Source: Eremomyces bilateralis CBS 781.70 (taxonomy: Eukaryota > Ascomycota > Dothideomycetes > Eremomycetales > Eremomycetaceae). From it: a DNA stretch of 64,000 bases. The DNA is taken from contig NW_022985071.1 in the NCBI RefSeq assembly GCF_010015585.1, positions 685,979 to 749,978 on the forward strand. Direction: 5' to 3'. The notes under the pieces were generated by a model. It searched no databases, had not been told where the DNA came from, and saw nothing but the letters and a program-made list of their open reading frames with translations. Shown here piece after piece: positions 32,606-42,937 of this stretch; the first letter of the stretch is position 1, and the number at the start of each line of letters is the position of its first letter. The translations under genes and the position numbers were made by a program.

Positions 32606-33223
32606 TCTCGATGTAGGTACGTATTGTCTATTTGGGATACGTGGAAGTAGTCTTTATAAAGGAGCGAAATTCCTCACTTGCATGGAATATCAGAATGCTT
32701 CTCTACTTGGGGTGTGATGTAGTGGCGTTCAGATGCCCGTGCCCTTAGATTTGACCAGCGCCCAGCGGGCAGCAATGGCTTAGGTTTGATGCCTCAGGCA
32801 ATAAGGCTTTAGATTATGAATGGTTCCCTCATCTGAGTCAGCAGTGCGAGTCTCCCAGTTGTCCAAACAGTCCAATTCTGGTGATCGTCTTCAACTGCTA
32901 CTCTGCCAAATACACTGTCACTCTCTCCTCTGCGCGACATTTCATGATGAATATTAATATCTGGTGCTTCTTTAATGCCTGGAAAATTTAAATCCCCATT
33001 CTCTCGAATGTGCCGTCTTTATACTGAGCTTGGAGCGATATGTCTGGGATACTTTTTATAATCCCTCGCTCTGTGCTGCGTCGGATTGGTAAACCAGCAG
33101 CCATTGTCATGAAGAAGTACTGTGAACTGCCAGGTCTTGTGTCTTATATCTGTATCTCCGTGTCATGTCTGCCTCAGATTGTAACGCGACTCGCTGTTTC
33201 GCTCTCGCTGCTTCTCACTGCCC
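32606..33223. other. intergenic region, nothing recognised
   Basis: Promoter side of SGT2 and 3' side of the adenylate-forming ligase; AT-rich, no motif. Confidence 0.4.
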
Positions 33224-34891
33224 CTATATCTTGCTACGGCTGACAGATGGAGTCTCCGGATCTCGTATGCCCGTCTTATTGTCAGCGAGCTGCTTCCGAA
33301 GAATCTTCGTTTGCGCGTTTCTCGGAAGCACCGTCACCTCATGAACCCCTCCCCTCAGCTTCTTATATCCGCTGACCTTACTGTCCACCAGCTGCCGAAT
33401 CTTTTGGAGGGCCTTGACTTTCTCTTCCCGTGTACGAACGTGCTCCTTGAGAACGACATAGGCAGTGGGAAGCTCGGTCAATTGCTCCTGGTCCCATACG
33501 CTACCCACAGCAGCCTCCGCAATATCCGGATGGGACGTCATGTAGGTCTCGAGTTCCGTGGGGCTGACTTGGAACCCTTTGTATTTGACCAATTCCTTGG
33601 TTCGGCCAACAACGGACAAATATCCTTCCTTGGAGAACGTGCACACGTCGCCGGTATTGTACCAGCCGTCGCCTTTGAACGCATTCCTCGTCGCTTCTTC
33701 GTTAAAGATGTATCCGGACGTTAGATTGGGTCCTCGAAGCCACATTTCACCCGGTCCGCCTGCGGGCGCATCTTTCGAGCCATTGTCGGCACGAAGCACG
33801 GCTTCTATTCCGGGGAGAAGGTTGCCAAGCTGTCCAAGCGGAACGGTTTGTCGCTGTTTCTGATATACAACAAACGGCGCCGCTTCAGTCATACCATAGA
33901 GCATGATCGTTTTCCAATTGCCTTTGCTTAGTAGCCTCTGGTATGTTGCGTCCTCCACTGGAAGGCCGCCGCAGACCAGGTAGCGCACGCTCGAGAAGTC
34001 ATACCGTTTGGTAACGTCGGAATTCGCCAATGCCAATGCCACCGTTCCCACGGCCTGGGCCGCCGTTGCTTTGTTGTCCTGGACCATCTTCCCGAACGTT
34101 TCCAGATCATATGACGGCATGATGCAGTGGAGGACACCACACCAAGGACCAAGGAAGAGGGGGATCGTCGTGTTTGCGATATGCACGAAGGGCGTATACG
34201 ACACGATTCGATCTCCAGCCGTCCAGTGGTCCGGATCGTGCTTGTGGAGCTGCAACACATTCGCCACATAGTTGAAATGCGTCAACGCCACGCCTTTCGG
34301 ATTGCCAGTCGTTCCACTAGACAAGTGGATGGATGCGAGCCGGGTTTTCGTGTCCTTATAGTGCGGCACGTCAAGCCTTCCCTCGCCCAAGAGCCCCTCG
34401 ACATCCGGATGCGTGGCGGACTTGCCGAGGACGGTGACCAGTTCCGGCACGTCGAAGTCTGCCCCTCCTTTTTCTTGAGCGAGCCGGATGGCGTCGAGAA
34501 CAGTCGGCAGCACCTGACCGTATACGAGGATGACGTGAGGTTTGGAGACGGTGAGGGCATGGGCGATCTCGGCGGCCTTCAGAGCATGGTTAATGGGACA
34601 TGCTACTCCGCCAACCCACAGAACCGCGTGGAACAGTTCAATATATTCCACGCAGTTCGGGACAATGATTGCCCAGCGGCTTTGGTCGGGGGGGTTGAAG
34701 CGTTGTTTAAATCCCGAGGCAAAGCGGCCGGCGCGATCTCGCAGTTGTCCGATGCTCAAGGTGCGGCCAGTAAGGCAGTCTCTGGATATCAAATGCGATT
34801 CGGGGAGATCATTCCGAGCAGATGTATGTAGAAGTTCTGTTAGGTTAAGGTCATTTGGTACGGAAATCGCCTCGGTGGCGTATGTTCGCAT
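33224..34891 (-). CDS. adenylate-forming acyl-CoA synthetase (4-coumarate-CoA-ligase-like), possibly peroxisomal
   Basis: Single exon of 555 aa, complete for the ANL superfamily. The P-loop SSGTTGNPKG is at 191-200, YGMTEAAP at 332-339, GWYNTGD at 409-415 and the hinge GRTKELVKYKG at 429-439. The catalytic lysine is in AQTKILRK (K529). The C-terminus is SKI, a non-canonical tripeptide compatible with PTS1, so peroxisomal import is possible. Substrate is unknown; candidates are aryl or medium-chain acids. No polyketide synthase, NRPS, transporter or regulator lies nearby, so there is no sign of a biosynthetic cluster. Confidence 0.9.
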   Translation of the reverse strand: MRTYATEAISVPNDLNLTELLHTSARNDLPESHLISRDCLTGRTLSIGQLRDRAGRFASGFKQRFNPPDQSRWAIIVPNCVEYIELFHAVLWVGGVACPINHALKAAEIAHALTVSKPHVILVYGQVLPTVLDAIRLAQEKGGADFDVPELVTVLGKSATHPDVEGLLGEGRLDVPHYKDTKTRLASIHLSSGTTGNPKGVALTHFNYVANVLQLHKHDPDHWTAGDRIVSYTPFVHIANTTIPLFLGPWCGVLHCIMPSYDLETFGKMVQDNKATAAQAVGTVALALANSDVTKRYDFSSVRYLVCGGLPVEDATYQRLLSKGNWKTIMLYGMTEAAPFVVYQKQRQTVPLGQLGNLLPGIEAVLRADNGSKDAPAGGPGEMWLRGPNLTSGYIFNEEATRNAFKGDGWYNTGDVCTFSKEGYLSVVGRTKELVKYKGFQVSPTELETYMTSHPDIAEAAVGSVWDQEQLTELPTAYVVLKEHVRTREEKVKALQKIRQLVDSKVSGYKKLRGGVHEVTVLPRNAQTKILRKQLADNKTGIRDPETPSVSRSKI

Positions 34892-35187
34892 TATGGGACA
34901 CTAGGGAGAGTTGCGGTATGTAGAGGCAAGGCACTAGGGTAGTATATCACTATTTTAAATCGATACGAATTCCGACGGGAAATCAATTGAAATATATCCT
35001 TTTATGTTTGTCTATGTAAATTAGCCTTGAGTTCCTTCGTAGTGTTTCCTGGGCGATTCTCCTCAAAGTTACCATCCGGATCCTAGTGAGGGGCTTCGAT
35101 CCGAATCCTCGGCCACCTTCACATTCCCGTCCGCCTAAGTTCAGCACCAACGGCTGTCAACGACCAGTTAGACGGCGAGTACACAAG

Positions 35188-36328
35188 ATGGCGCAGCCCT
35201 CCGTAGACGGTGCTCCGTCGAAGTACGCGATTCAAGAAGCCGCTCGGGAAGGGAAAAGTGAGCCGCTTTACCATTTACGATCCCTGCATTCAGTTGCTAA
35301 CGATGACGCCGTAGCAACCGTGGTGGAATCACTGCTTCATGTAAGGCTGCCTGGGATCCGGAATTTATATATCTAGAGAATCCCATCTGACGTTCCTTGC
35401 AAAGGCCAGCCCGAAGCTTGTAAATGCTCACGATGAAGATGACCGACTCGCTCAGCACTGGGCGGCATCGTACAATCACCTGGACATCCTCCAGCTACTG
35501 GTCCAACAAAGTGCATTTGACGTCGACGCACAGGTATGGTGCTTTCCCAAAGCTATTAATCCGTCGTCTTCGGAGTTGTTAGAATTCGAAACTAATGGAA
35601 AAATAGGATGGTTCCGGCTGGACCGCCTTGATGATGGCATCGTCGATCAAAGACGGGGAGGATGCCGTCGAGCTGCTGCTGCAGAGGGGGGCGGATGTAA
35701 CCATGACAAGTCCGATATTCCTTTCCTATCTCAAGAGACGATTGAAATTAATGGTCGGGTTCAGATAACAATGGACAGGTTAGCTGCCAACATCAGTCCC
35801 GCGGCGCCCCTAGACCAGAGTACTAACTGCGTGGAAGACCGCTCTCCACTTCACAGCCTCGAAGAACAACCTCGACATCGCCAAGCGGCTGATCGCGCAC
35901 AAGGCATCGGCGCGCACTAAAGACAAGCGCGGTCAGCTTCCGCTGCATCGCGCCGCAGCGATCGGTTCACTGCCCATGATCAAACTGCTCCTGAGCAGTC
36001 GAAGTCCCGTGAACGCAACGGATGTGGATGGGCTCACGGCACTGCACCATGGTGAGTCAAGGGAGCGTGCCCGCACTGCGACGGTCGGGCTAATCAAGAT
36101 CACAGCGATTTCTGAAGGGCATGGGGAGGCGGCGATGCAGCTGCTCAGAGAAGGGGCGGAGTCGGATAAGAGGGATTTAGGGGGACAGCTTCCCATTGAT
36201 CTAGCCCCTGATGGAAAGGTAAGAGGAATGTCGACCGCCGGCTATGAAACCAACTGACACTGAAGTAGATTCGCAACTATATCCTCCAGAGCGCCGAACG
36301 GGAAGGGATAGAGATACAGCAGACGTAA
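35188..36328 (+). CDS. nas6: ankyrin-repeat proteasome assembly chaperone Nas6 (gankyrin)
   Basis: Binds Rpt3 during assembly of the 19S regulatory particle. Eight exons (35188-35257, 35315-35340, 35405-35533, 35607-35709, 35765-35778, 35838-36051, 36106-36218, 36269-36328) give 242 aa. Exon 5 is a 14-nt microexon coding NNGQ; it is needed to make NNGQTALHFTASKNNLDIAKRL. Ankyrin repeats run nearly the whole length: LVNAHDEDDRLAQHWAASY; DGSGWTALMMASSIKDGEDA; NNGQTALHFTASK; DKRGQLPLHRAAAIGS; DVDGLTALHHAISEG; DLGGQLPIDLA. The order and the final YILQSAEREGIEI match Nas6/PSMD10. Confidence 0.92.
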
Positions 36329-36454
36329 ACCTTGCGGCACCTTTCTTGCCACACAATGTATCCAATGACTGACACGTATGCGATCAAACACGGAACCATG
36401 TCCTAGTGAAATTTGCCTTGCCAGTAAACGCACCTCCTCCAATCTCGAGCGTAT

Positions 36455-39153
36455 TCACTTTTTCATCACCGTACTCTCCGCTAGTTCCCGCAACATATTT
36501 TTCAAATCCACCACATCATTCTCCAATTCCTCCACCCGCTCGCTCTTCTCCCCATACATCTGCAGCGTCGTCTCGTACCGCCGGTCCAACCCCTGCAAAT
36601 CCGCCCCTAGCCTCGCCACCTGCTCTTCCAACCCTCGCGCCTGCTCCGCCTCCCGCATCAGCGCCACCGCCTCCTCCCGCGCCTCATCGCGTTGGGCGGC
36701 GACTCGAGCCAGCTCCTCGCGATGGACCGCCTTCTCCGCTTCCAGGCGCCGCACCGCGGCACTCATCCGCTCGACGAGCTGCACGGACGGACCCGCGCCG
36801 ACGGTGCTGACGGAGAGCATGTCGGCGATCGTGCGGCGCGGGCTGTTGGAGGTCGCCGTGTCGAGACCCTCGTCCGGGTCGATGGTGTGAATCGACGGAG
36901 GTGTTCCCGAGAAGCCGGGGGCTTTGCTGAAGCCGCCGGATGCGCCGTTGACGCCCAGTCCGAATTGCGATAGGGAGGACGGGAAGGAATCTTGTCGTTG
37001 GGGCGTACCGACCATGTCCGGGGTTAACGACGGGAGAGTCGAAGTGCGCCGGCTCGGGGGTCGGCCAGAGTCCACGGGGACGGACAGGGGGGCTAGATCG
37101 GATGAGATGGCGCGTCCGCTGCGTCGACTGTGCGGGCCGAGGAAGTCGTTTCCGGAAAATTTACGATTCAAGGAGGCGGACGGGGAATCGGCTCGAAGGA
37201 AGCTATTCTCTTGCGCTGGGCTGGACACCGTCTCCATGCGGATCTTCGAGCGCTCCTCGTCGATCCGGTGTTGCACATCCTGTTCCCATGCTTTCTTCTC
37301 CCGCTCGAATGCGTCCTTGGCCATACTCAGAGCATTTTCGGCGTCGTCCAGTTGTGATTGAAGCCGCTGGAGCGCGCTGGCAGTGTTTTCCGCGTCCATT
37401 TCGAACGATCGGACCCGCTCATGTGCAGCATCCAACTCCTCTTCCGCGCGTCGGGATTTTATGTTGGCTTCCCGGGCCCGTTTCCTGAGCTCCCCTTCGC
37501 GTCGAGCGACCTCGTCTCGCTCCTTCTCGACGGTAGATAATCTAGCGTTCAACATGTTCTCGATCCCCTGCCAGTTCTCGCGCGCCACCGAATATTGGGT
37601 TTGCAGCGTCTCGATTTGGCGGAGGAGCTTGACCTGCGAATCACCGTTCTCACTCGACGATACTTCTTCGGACTTCGTTCGGAGAAATTCCAGTTTCCCT
37701 TCCAAGTTCTGGCGGTTTTAGTGAGGCTCAGGATGTGTACGCTGGAAATTAAACTTACCAATATTTCGGCCTTCAACTCCGACTCTGCCAGCTTGGTCTT
37801 CTCCTGTTGCTGTGATAGTTGCTCCTTGATCCCCTGAATTTCCGAACGGGCCCGATCCTCAGCGAGCTTCTTCTCGATGCTTGCATTCTCCAACTGATCC
37901 GTGAGGTCGACCACCGTCCGTTTTTCAGCTTCCAGCGAGTCGGCGTGCACGCGGCTTTCCGCATCGATCGCACGGTCGTTGGCTTCCGTGAGCTGCCGTT
38001 TCAGGTCCGCTATCGTCAAGGCCGCCGCCTCTCGATCCAATCGCAGCTGATCCACATCCTTCTCCAACCTTCCAAGAACTTTCATCCGCTCGATCGCCTG
38101 CCGCTCATTTACTTCCGCCCGTCGAGCTCTTTCGGTCGCCTCTGAAGCGTTTCGCTCAGTAGCGTCGAGCCTTTTTTTCATCTCCCCTAGCCTTTTGTCC
38201 TGCACCGACGCATCGGCGCGTAATTTCTTGATGGCGGTCATGTGCTGTAACTCCTTCTTCGACAACGTCTGGCCTTCGTCCATGAGAAGAGCAATCTGTT
38301 CTTCCTTCTCAGCCAGTTTTCTGTCGAGAGAGCCTGCCTCCGCCGATTCCTTTGCGTGACGTGCTGCCTCAGCAGCGGATTTGGCGAGGTATTGTAACTT
38401 TGCTTGAAGGGCATCGATTCTTTCTAGATGTGCATGCATTTCTTCTGACCGCTGTCGTGATTCCTCCTCGTACTTTTTCCGGAGCTCTTCGACATTGTCC
38501 TCTCCGTAAGTAAGCGCATGGTCCGCTGCGCCGGCGGTAGCCTCATCCTGAGGAGGTTCCGATATTGCAGGTATCTCGAGGGAGGGCTTCGCGCTGGGTG
38601 AGTCGGTTGATAACCTAGGCAGAGGCTCTTCTGGGACGCTTGGTGCGTTCAAGGACGGATGTGCAGGCTGGATTTCCGATTCCGAAGTGTCGTGGTCTTT
38701 GCCCTTATCCACCACCTCCTGCTGCAATTCCGACAACGTTTCCGATACCCGAGACTCCAAGCTTCCACGTCCAGCATCTGTCGCGATCCCCGGGCTTTCC
38801 ACACGGGAAGGTGTTTCGGACGATAGTCGACTTCCTGGTCGTGAACCATCATTGTTCTTGGCCACAGCTTTCGCTAGTCGATCTTGTAAACGTCCATTTG
38901 CTCGGTTACGTGATGAAGATCGCTCTATAACAGTATGTTAGCATGAAGGCACCGTGATCAAGACAACATCCGCGGGCGCACCTTTCTCTTGACCAGCTGC
39001 TGTTGATTTAGCCCTCTTGACTTCTTCGTCTGTCGTCTGGTTTCTTGCCGCAGCCTTTTCATCCTCCGCAAGGATCGAATCGAGCCGTGACTCTAGCCCT
39101 GCGACAGCTCCTGAGAGCAGAGAACTCCAGCCTTTGGGCTTTTGCGATGCCAT
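36455..39153 (-). CDS. sgm1: Golgi coiled-coil protein Sgm1/TMF (TATA element modulatory factor family)
   Basis: Golgin that binds Rab6/Ypt6-type GTPases in Golgi traffic. Three exons (38982-39153, 37759-38924, 36455-37708) give 863 aa. The start MASQKPKGWSSLLSGAVAGLESRLDSIL is the conserved N-terminal motif. Residues of about 180-560 are continuous heptad coiled coil rich in Glu, Lys and Arg. A Ser/Pro-rich linker follows, with FSGNDFLGPHSRRSGR and an RRTSTLPSLTPDM segment. The end has VQLVERMSAAVRRLEAEKAVHREELARV and RYETTLQMYGEKSERVEELENDVVDLKNMLRELAE (quoted in overlapping parts: RYETTLQMYGEKSE; VEELENDVVDLKNML). This is the TMF TATA-binding/Rab6-binding signature. The 'TATA element' name is historical. 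Confidence 0.9.
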
Positions 39154-39897
39154 GCCTGCCGAGCGGTGGACGTGTAGACGAGAAGCCTTCAAATATGTGG
39201 CCGTGTGGCCTGTCGGCACAGCACAATGTCCTTGCTGTGACGTCTGCTTCAGGAAAACTTATATCGTGACTTGGAACGCATCGCAGCAATCACAGCCAGG
39301 TAAGACGTTTGGCAGACTGGAGTCGAGATGAGAATGACGAGGGATTTACTGAACGATGTGGGCTGAATTGGAACTGCTCTGGACTCCCGCGGCCCGGCAT
39401 GTACAGGGAGGACAAGAATGTTGTTACGCTTGTAGTTCCCTCCGTTAATCGTTAGACGGTGTACGTAACGTTGTACCCCTTCGATGGTGCAGTACTGGCT
39501 TGACCGGGGATTGGCCGGCCCATCACAAGTCACGAGATTTCGTGTTCTTTGACGTTTAAATTAAACTTTTAAGAGGATGAAGCCATCTAACCAAATAAGG
39601 TTTAGATCGGTGACTGCCCTAGCGAAGGAGATATAAATAACTACATAACATCTAACTAACTTCAGCAGGGCGCAGGCCCCGTTTCTTGCACTCATTATGC
39701 AGCCGTTCCTTCCTTCAACAACGGTCGAAAACAGCAAGACCGTCCATGAACAGTTAACCAACCGTTCAAAAACCGTTAGAAGACTGTTCAAGAAAAATCT
39801 TACCGTTGAAGCAAGTACCTGGCTACTTAACGGTAAAACAAACCATATCTTGCGCCCTGCTGTTAACTTAACTAACTTAACTAACTAAGTTAACTTA
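39154..39897. other. intergenic region with a candidate MITE and TTAAC-rich repeats
   Basis: The first 400 bp is the sgm1 upstream region. From 39663 it contains a small inverted-repeat element (separate entry). Around 39862-39897 lie irregular TTAAC/TAAC repeats that form the target of the pogo element. Confidence 0.5.
39663..39862. mobile_element. candidate 200-bp MITE
   Basis: CAGCAGGGCGCA at 39663-39674 is matched exactly by its reverse complement TGCGCCCTGCTG at 39851-39862. The interior has several ACCGTT/AACGGT motifs in both orientations and no open frame. No clear target duplication could be defined because both flanks are TTAAC-rich. Size and structure fit a non-autonomous DNA transposon. 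The terminal match is short, so chance is not excluded. Confidence 0.4.
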
Positions 39898-39940
39898 ACG
39901 TAATCCACCAGCGAGTCGCCCAAACCACCGAGTCGCCCAC
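39898..39940 (+). repeat. left terminal inverted repeat of the pogo element
   Basis: Starts ACGTAATCCACC and contains two copies of CGAGTCGCCCA 19 bp apart, a likely doubled transposase-binding site. It is the exact reverse complement of 41701-41743. Confidence 0.95.
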
Positions 39941-39997
39941 CTCAACCGTGGCCCACTACCGTAACCTGAATATCTCAACAACTACTGAAGCAATTTA

Positions 39998-41617
39998 TTA
40001 ATTAGGAAGTAGGCTAGGATCTACGTTTTCTGTTATAGCTAATTGAGGCATTGTACAGGTCTCAACGCGATGTCCTGGCTCGCGACAGCGTCCGCAACGT
40101 CGCTGGCGCCTTGCGGGAACGTCATTAGAAGTACCATTTTCACTGATTATATCTTGATCCCGACGTTGTACAGCTAATTCAAGCCCATCAGTAATTGAGC
40201 GCGTATTAGCGCCCTTAAGCACCTTTTTTTTGCGTTGTTTGCGCTTTGATAGCGTCTCGTTTGCCTTCCGAAGCTTTCCTATCTCGACCTCCATGATTGA
40301 AGCTCCGTGCGCGACCATTTGAACACCCTTTTCAAGGCTTGAAAAGCTTTCTAAAAGCGGTGTTGGGGAGGTATTTTGATCTCTTTGAAGGCGCTGTCGT
40401 ATGTACTCTGTTTGGGACCTTATTTCAGCGACGTTGCGTGGTGTTTGCGACTCCCATTGAGTGATCTCTGGTAATGGCGTCGGGGTCTGTAATCGGACAT
40501 CAAGCTTTGAAATAACAGCTTCTGGATCGAAAGGCACTAATCCTGCGCCTTTGAAGGCGCCCTGGATATTCTCCGTAGCAATTGCTTTTTCGAAGGCGGT
40601 CTTGAAAGCAGGTAAAAAGTCCTCTTTCGTGATGTGGTTGATGCGGCACCGGATAAAGTCCTCAATCTCCTTGCTATACGCGCGCTTTAATGGCCCAAAA
40701 CAGCCAACGTCGAGGGGTTGTAGCAAATGAGATGAATGCGAAGGCATGCAGAGAGTAATAATCTTCTGGTCCTTGCAGAAATCCTGGAATTGGATAGTGT
40801 CATGGCTGTTATGGCCATCCATAATCAGAAGCCGATAGGCGCCAGTCGTACGGTCTTCTGTGAAGCGATTAAAATGCTTTAACCACTCAAATCCATGCTC
40901 AAGGGACGTCCAGCCCTTCTCGCTAACTGATAGAACCCAATCAGGCCTATCCGCAATCGCCTCGTACCAGGTATTGTAATGTCGAGCGCTTTTGAAGATG
41001 ATGAAGGGTGGGACAATCCAACCTTGCGCGCTGGCAGCAATGATCGATGTCACCCATTCTGTATTGCCTGGCTGCAAGGTTTTTGGAGTCTGACGTCGTT
41101 CGGTACCCGTGATGACCATGCGCGTCCCGATTACGCCCATTTGAAAGCCAACTTCATCAAAGTTGTATGTATCTTCATCCAGGATACCGTATTTTGCCTT
41201 CACGTTGCGTACGAGGCGAAACCACGCGCCAATAATCTCTGGATCTTCGTTCAGGGCTCTTTTATAGTCGTACTTTCGATTAACACGTGTTTTGAGCTCT
41301 GGAACGCGTTGTACGAATCTTGAAGGCCAATTGATACCAACGTGAGCCTGACCGCGATCGCTGAGTAGCTTGTTGGCTATATCTCGCAACATATCGTAAT
41401 TGAGCTGAAATCCGCGCGCGTCGACATCGAGGCAGTAGTCGATAATCACCCTTTCTTCCATATTTGAGAGCTTTTTCGAATTCGGGACACAATCGCTTCG
41501 TGCAGTCATTCCGTTGCGGCGGTCACGTAAGGTACTCCACGGGACGTTGTAAGCTTTTGCAGCTTCTCGAATTGATTGAACTTGGTCTTGTTCGATAGTC
41601 TGGATGGCTAGGTTCAT
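39998..41617 (-). CDS. Fot1/pogo-type DDE transposase with C-terminal zinc knuckle
   Basis: Single-exon 539-aa protein. An HTH_psq-like N-terminus (SIREAAKAYNVPWSTLRDRR) is followed by a CENP-B/Tc5-type second HTH (NMEERVIIDYCLDVDARGF and WPSRFVQRVPEL). The DDE_1 catalytic core has D154 in YNFDEVGFQMG, D267 in LLIMDGHNSHD and D303 in HLLQPLDVGCFGPLKRAY. All three acids are present, with 35 residues between the last two. After a charged coiled region, a CCHC zinc knuckle (C508, C511, H516, C521; CGRCREPGHRVETC) ends the protein. No internal stop or shift, so it should be functional if expressed. Confidence 0.95.
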   Translation of the reverse strand: MNLAIQTIEQDQVQSIREAAKAYNVPWSTLRDRRNGMTARSDCVPNSKKLSNMEERVIIDYCLDVDARGFQLNYDMLRDIANKLLSDRGQAHVGINWPSRFVQRVPELKTRVNRKYDYKRALNEDPEIIGAWFRLVRNVKAKYGILDEDTYNFDEVGFQMGVIGTRMVITGTERRQTPKTLQPGNTEWVTSIIAASAQGWIVPPFIIFKSARHYNTWYEAIADRPDWVLSVSEKGWTSLEHGFEWLKHFNRFTEDRTTGAYRLLIMDGHNSHDTIQFQDFCKDQKIITLCMPSHSSHLLQPLDVGCFGPLKRAYSKEIEDFIRCRINHITKEDFLPAFKTAFEKAIATENIQGAFKGAGLVPFDPEAVISKLDVRLQTPTPLPEITQWESQTPRNVAEIRSQTEYIRQRLQRDQNTSPTPLLESFSSLEKGVQMVAHGASIMEVEIGKLRKANETLSKRKQRKKKVLKGANTRSITDGLELAVQRRDQDIISENGTSNDVPARRQRRCGRCREPGHRVETCTMPQLAITENVDPSLLPN

Positions 41618-41700
41618 TCTAGCTTCATTTGAAGGTAATTAAGGGCTCTGTTGTTGAGACATTGCGAAAAAATCGTGATGATCGCTGTTACGGAGATGAA

Positions 41701-41743
41701 GTGGGCGACTCGGTGGTTTGGGCGACTCGCTGGTGGATTACGT
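41701..41743 (+). repeat. right terminal inverted repeat of the pogo element
   Basis: Ends GGTGGATTACGT; exact inverted copy of the left repeat, followed by the TA duplication. Confidence 0.95.
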
Positions 41744-41827
41744 TAGTTAAATAGTTAACTTAACTTAGTTAATGCTAGTAATTACATCACAGCATGATGC
41801 CGTATATAAAGCCATGCCCGGAACCGA

Positions 41828-42937
41828 TTACTCCACAAGCTTGATACAAACCTTGCCAATGTGAGTCCCCGAAGACGCATACTCATAAGCGTTTACCACA
41901 TCCTCCTGCGTGAACTTAAACTCCCTCTCAACCGGTAGGCGAAGTTCTTTGCGAGCGACAAATTGAACCACCTCTTCGAGCAGCTGAGTAGAACCGACGA
42001 TGACGCCACGCACGACAGCGCCCTTAGAAAGTGCTAGACCAGCTACATCAGGCATCTCGGACTGCTTGGCTTGCGACAGAAAGCCAATAACGGAGACATT
42101 TCCACCCATCTTGACGCAATTCAGGCTCTCTGCAATGGTGCCCGAGCCATCATTCTCGAGAACATAGTCTACACCTTCGCCATTAGTGAGCCTCAAAACT
42201 TCCTTGGACCACTCCGGATGGGTTTTGTAGTTGACACCGTGATCGGCACCAAATCTGGATTTGGCCAGTTCGAGCTTCTCATCGCTGGAGGAGGTCACAA
42301 TGGTGGTCGCACCGGCAGCTTTAGCCAAAATTAAGCCAGTAATCGCAACACCTCCAGTTCCTGATTTGACGTCAGCAAAAATTGGTCGTTATTCTTCCTC
42401 TATGTCTAGTATAGATCTTGTATACCTTGGTATAAGACAGTCTGACCCGGTTTCAGAGGCAGGTTGGCCATACAGAGCGTTCCAGGCAGTCACGCCGGTG
42501 CAGACCACAGTCGACCATTCTGAAAAGTTCTGAGGCGAGTCTTTCCGGATTTTTACAGCCGATGTGGCAGGAATATTGACGTACTCGCGGAGAACCCCAT
42601 CGATTGGGCCGCCTTGGCCATGGAACTAGTCCATTTGTTGTCCATAGAGATTCGTGATATCAAAGGTACCGACGACATGATCCCCCACCGTGATTTTTTA
42701 AACCCCCTCTCCAACCCTGACGACGATTCCGGCCGCATCGGAACAAGGGATCACCCTATCCTTCACAGGGTATGGGTATTTTGACGTGGCTATCACAATG
42801 TCGCGGTAGTTCAGCGAAACACTATGAACCTTGATCAAAACCTCGTGCTTGGCTGGCTCAGATATCGACTCCTGGAACGCCTTTAGGCTGCGTACGGATT
42901 TTCTTTCGCCATCAATGCGGATCACGCTTTGTGACAT
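41828..42937 (-). pseudogene. decayed quinone oxidoreductase / zinc-less MDR alcohol dehydrogenase
   Basis: Homology runs over the full length. The GroES-like start is MSQSVIRIDG, HEVLIKVHSVSLNYRDIVIA and VIPCSDAAGIVVRVGEGV. GDHVVGTFDITN and VCTGVTAWNALYG follow, then the NADPH-binding part GTGGVAITGLILAKAAGATTIVTSSSDEKLELAK. The end is YASSGTHIGKVCIKLVE. It is broken by an in-frame TAA at 42698-42700, an in-frame TAG at 42626-42628 (where a Trp would be expected), and a one-base shift near 42470 before the LKPGQTVLYQG-like segment. The intron at 42361-42425 is still recognisable. The catalytic zinc cysteines are absent, as in this subfamily. The transposon 84 bp from its 3' end may not be the cause of decay. 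Confidence 0.8.

Larger units (their letters stand above)
39898..41743 (-). mobile_element. intact Fot1/pogo-type DNA transposon (Tc1-mariner superfamily)
   Basis: An 1846-bp element bounded by 43-bp inverted repeats that are identical (39898-39940 and 41701-41743), with a TA dinucleotide on each side (39896-39897 and 41744-41745), the target duplication of this superfamily. It holds one full-length transposase frame. Identical termini and an undamaged frame indicate recent movement, and no mutation pattern of repeat-induced point mutation is obvious. It lies between sgm1 and a decayed oxidoreductase gene. Confidence 0.95.

Noticed and set aside
33224-34891. Possible secondary-metabolite cluster around the adenylate-forming ligase
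   Set aside because: Neighbours on both sides are housekeeping genes; no synthase, regulator or transporter.
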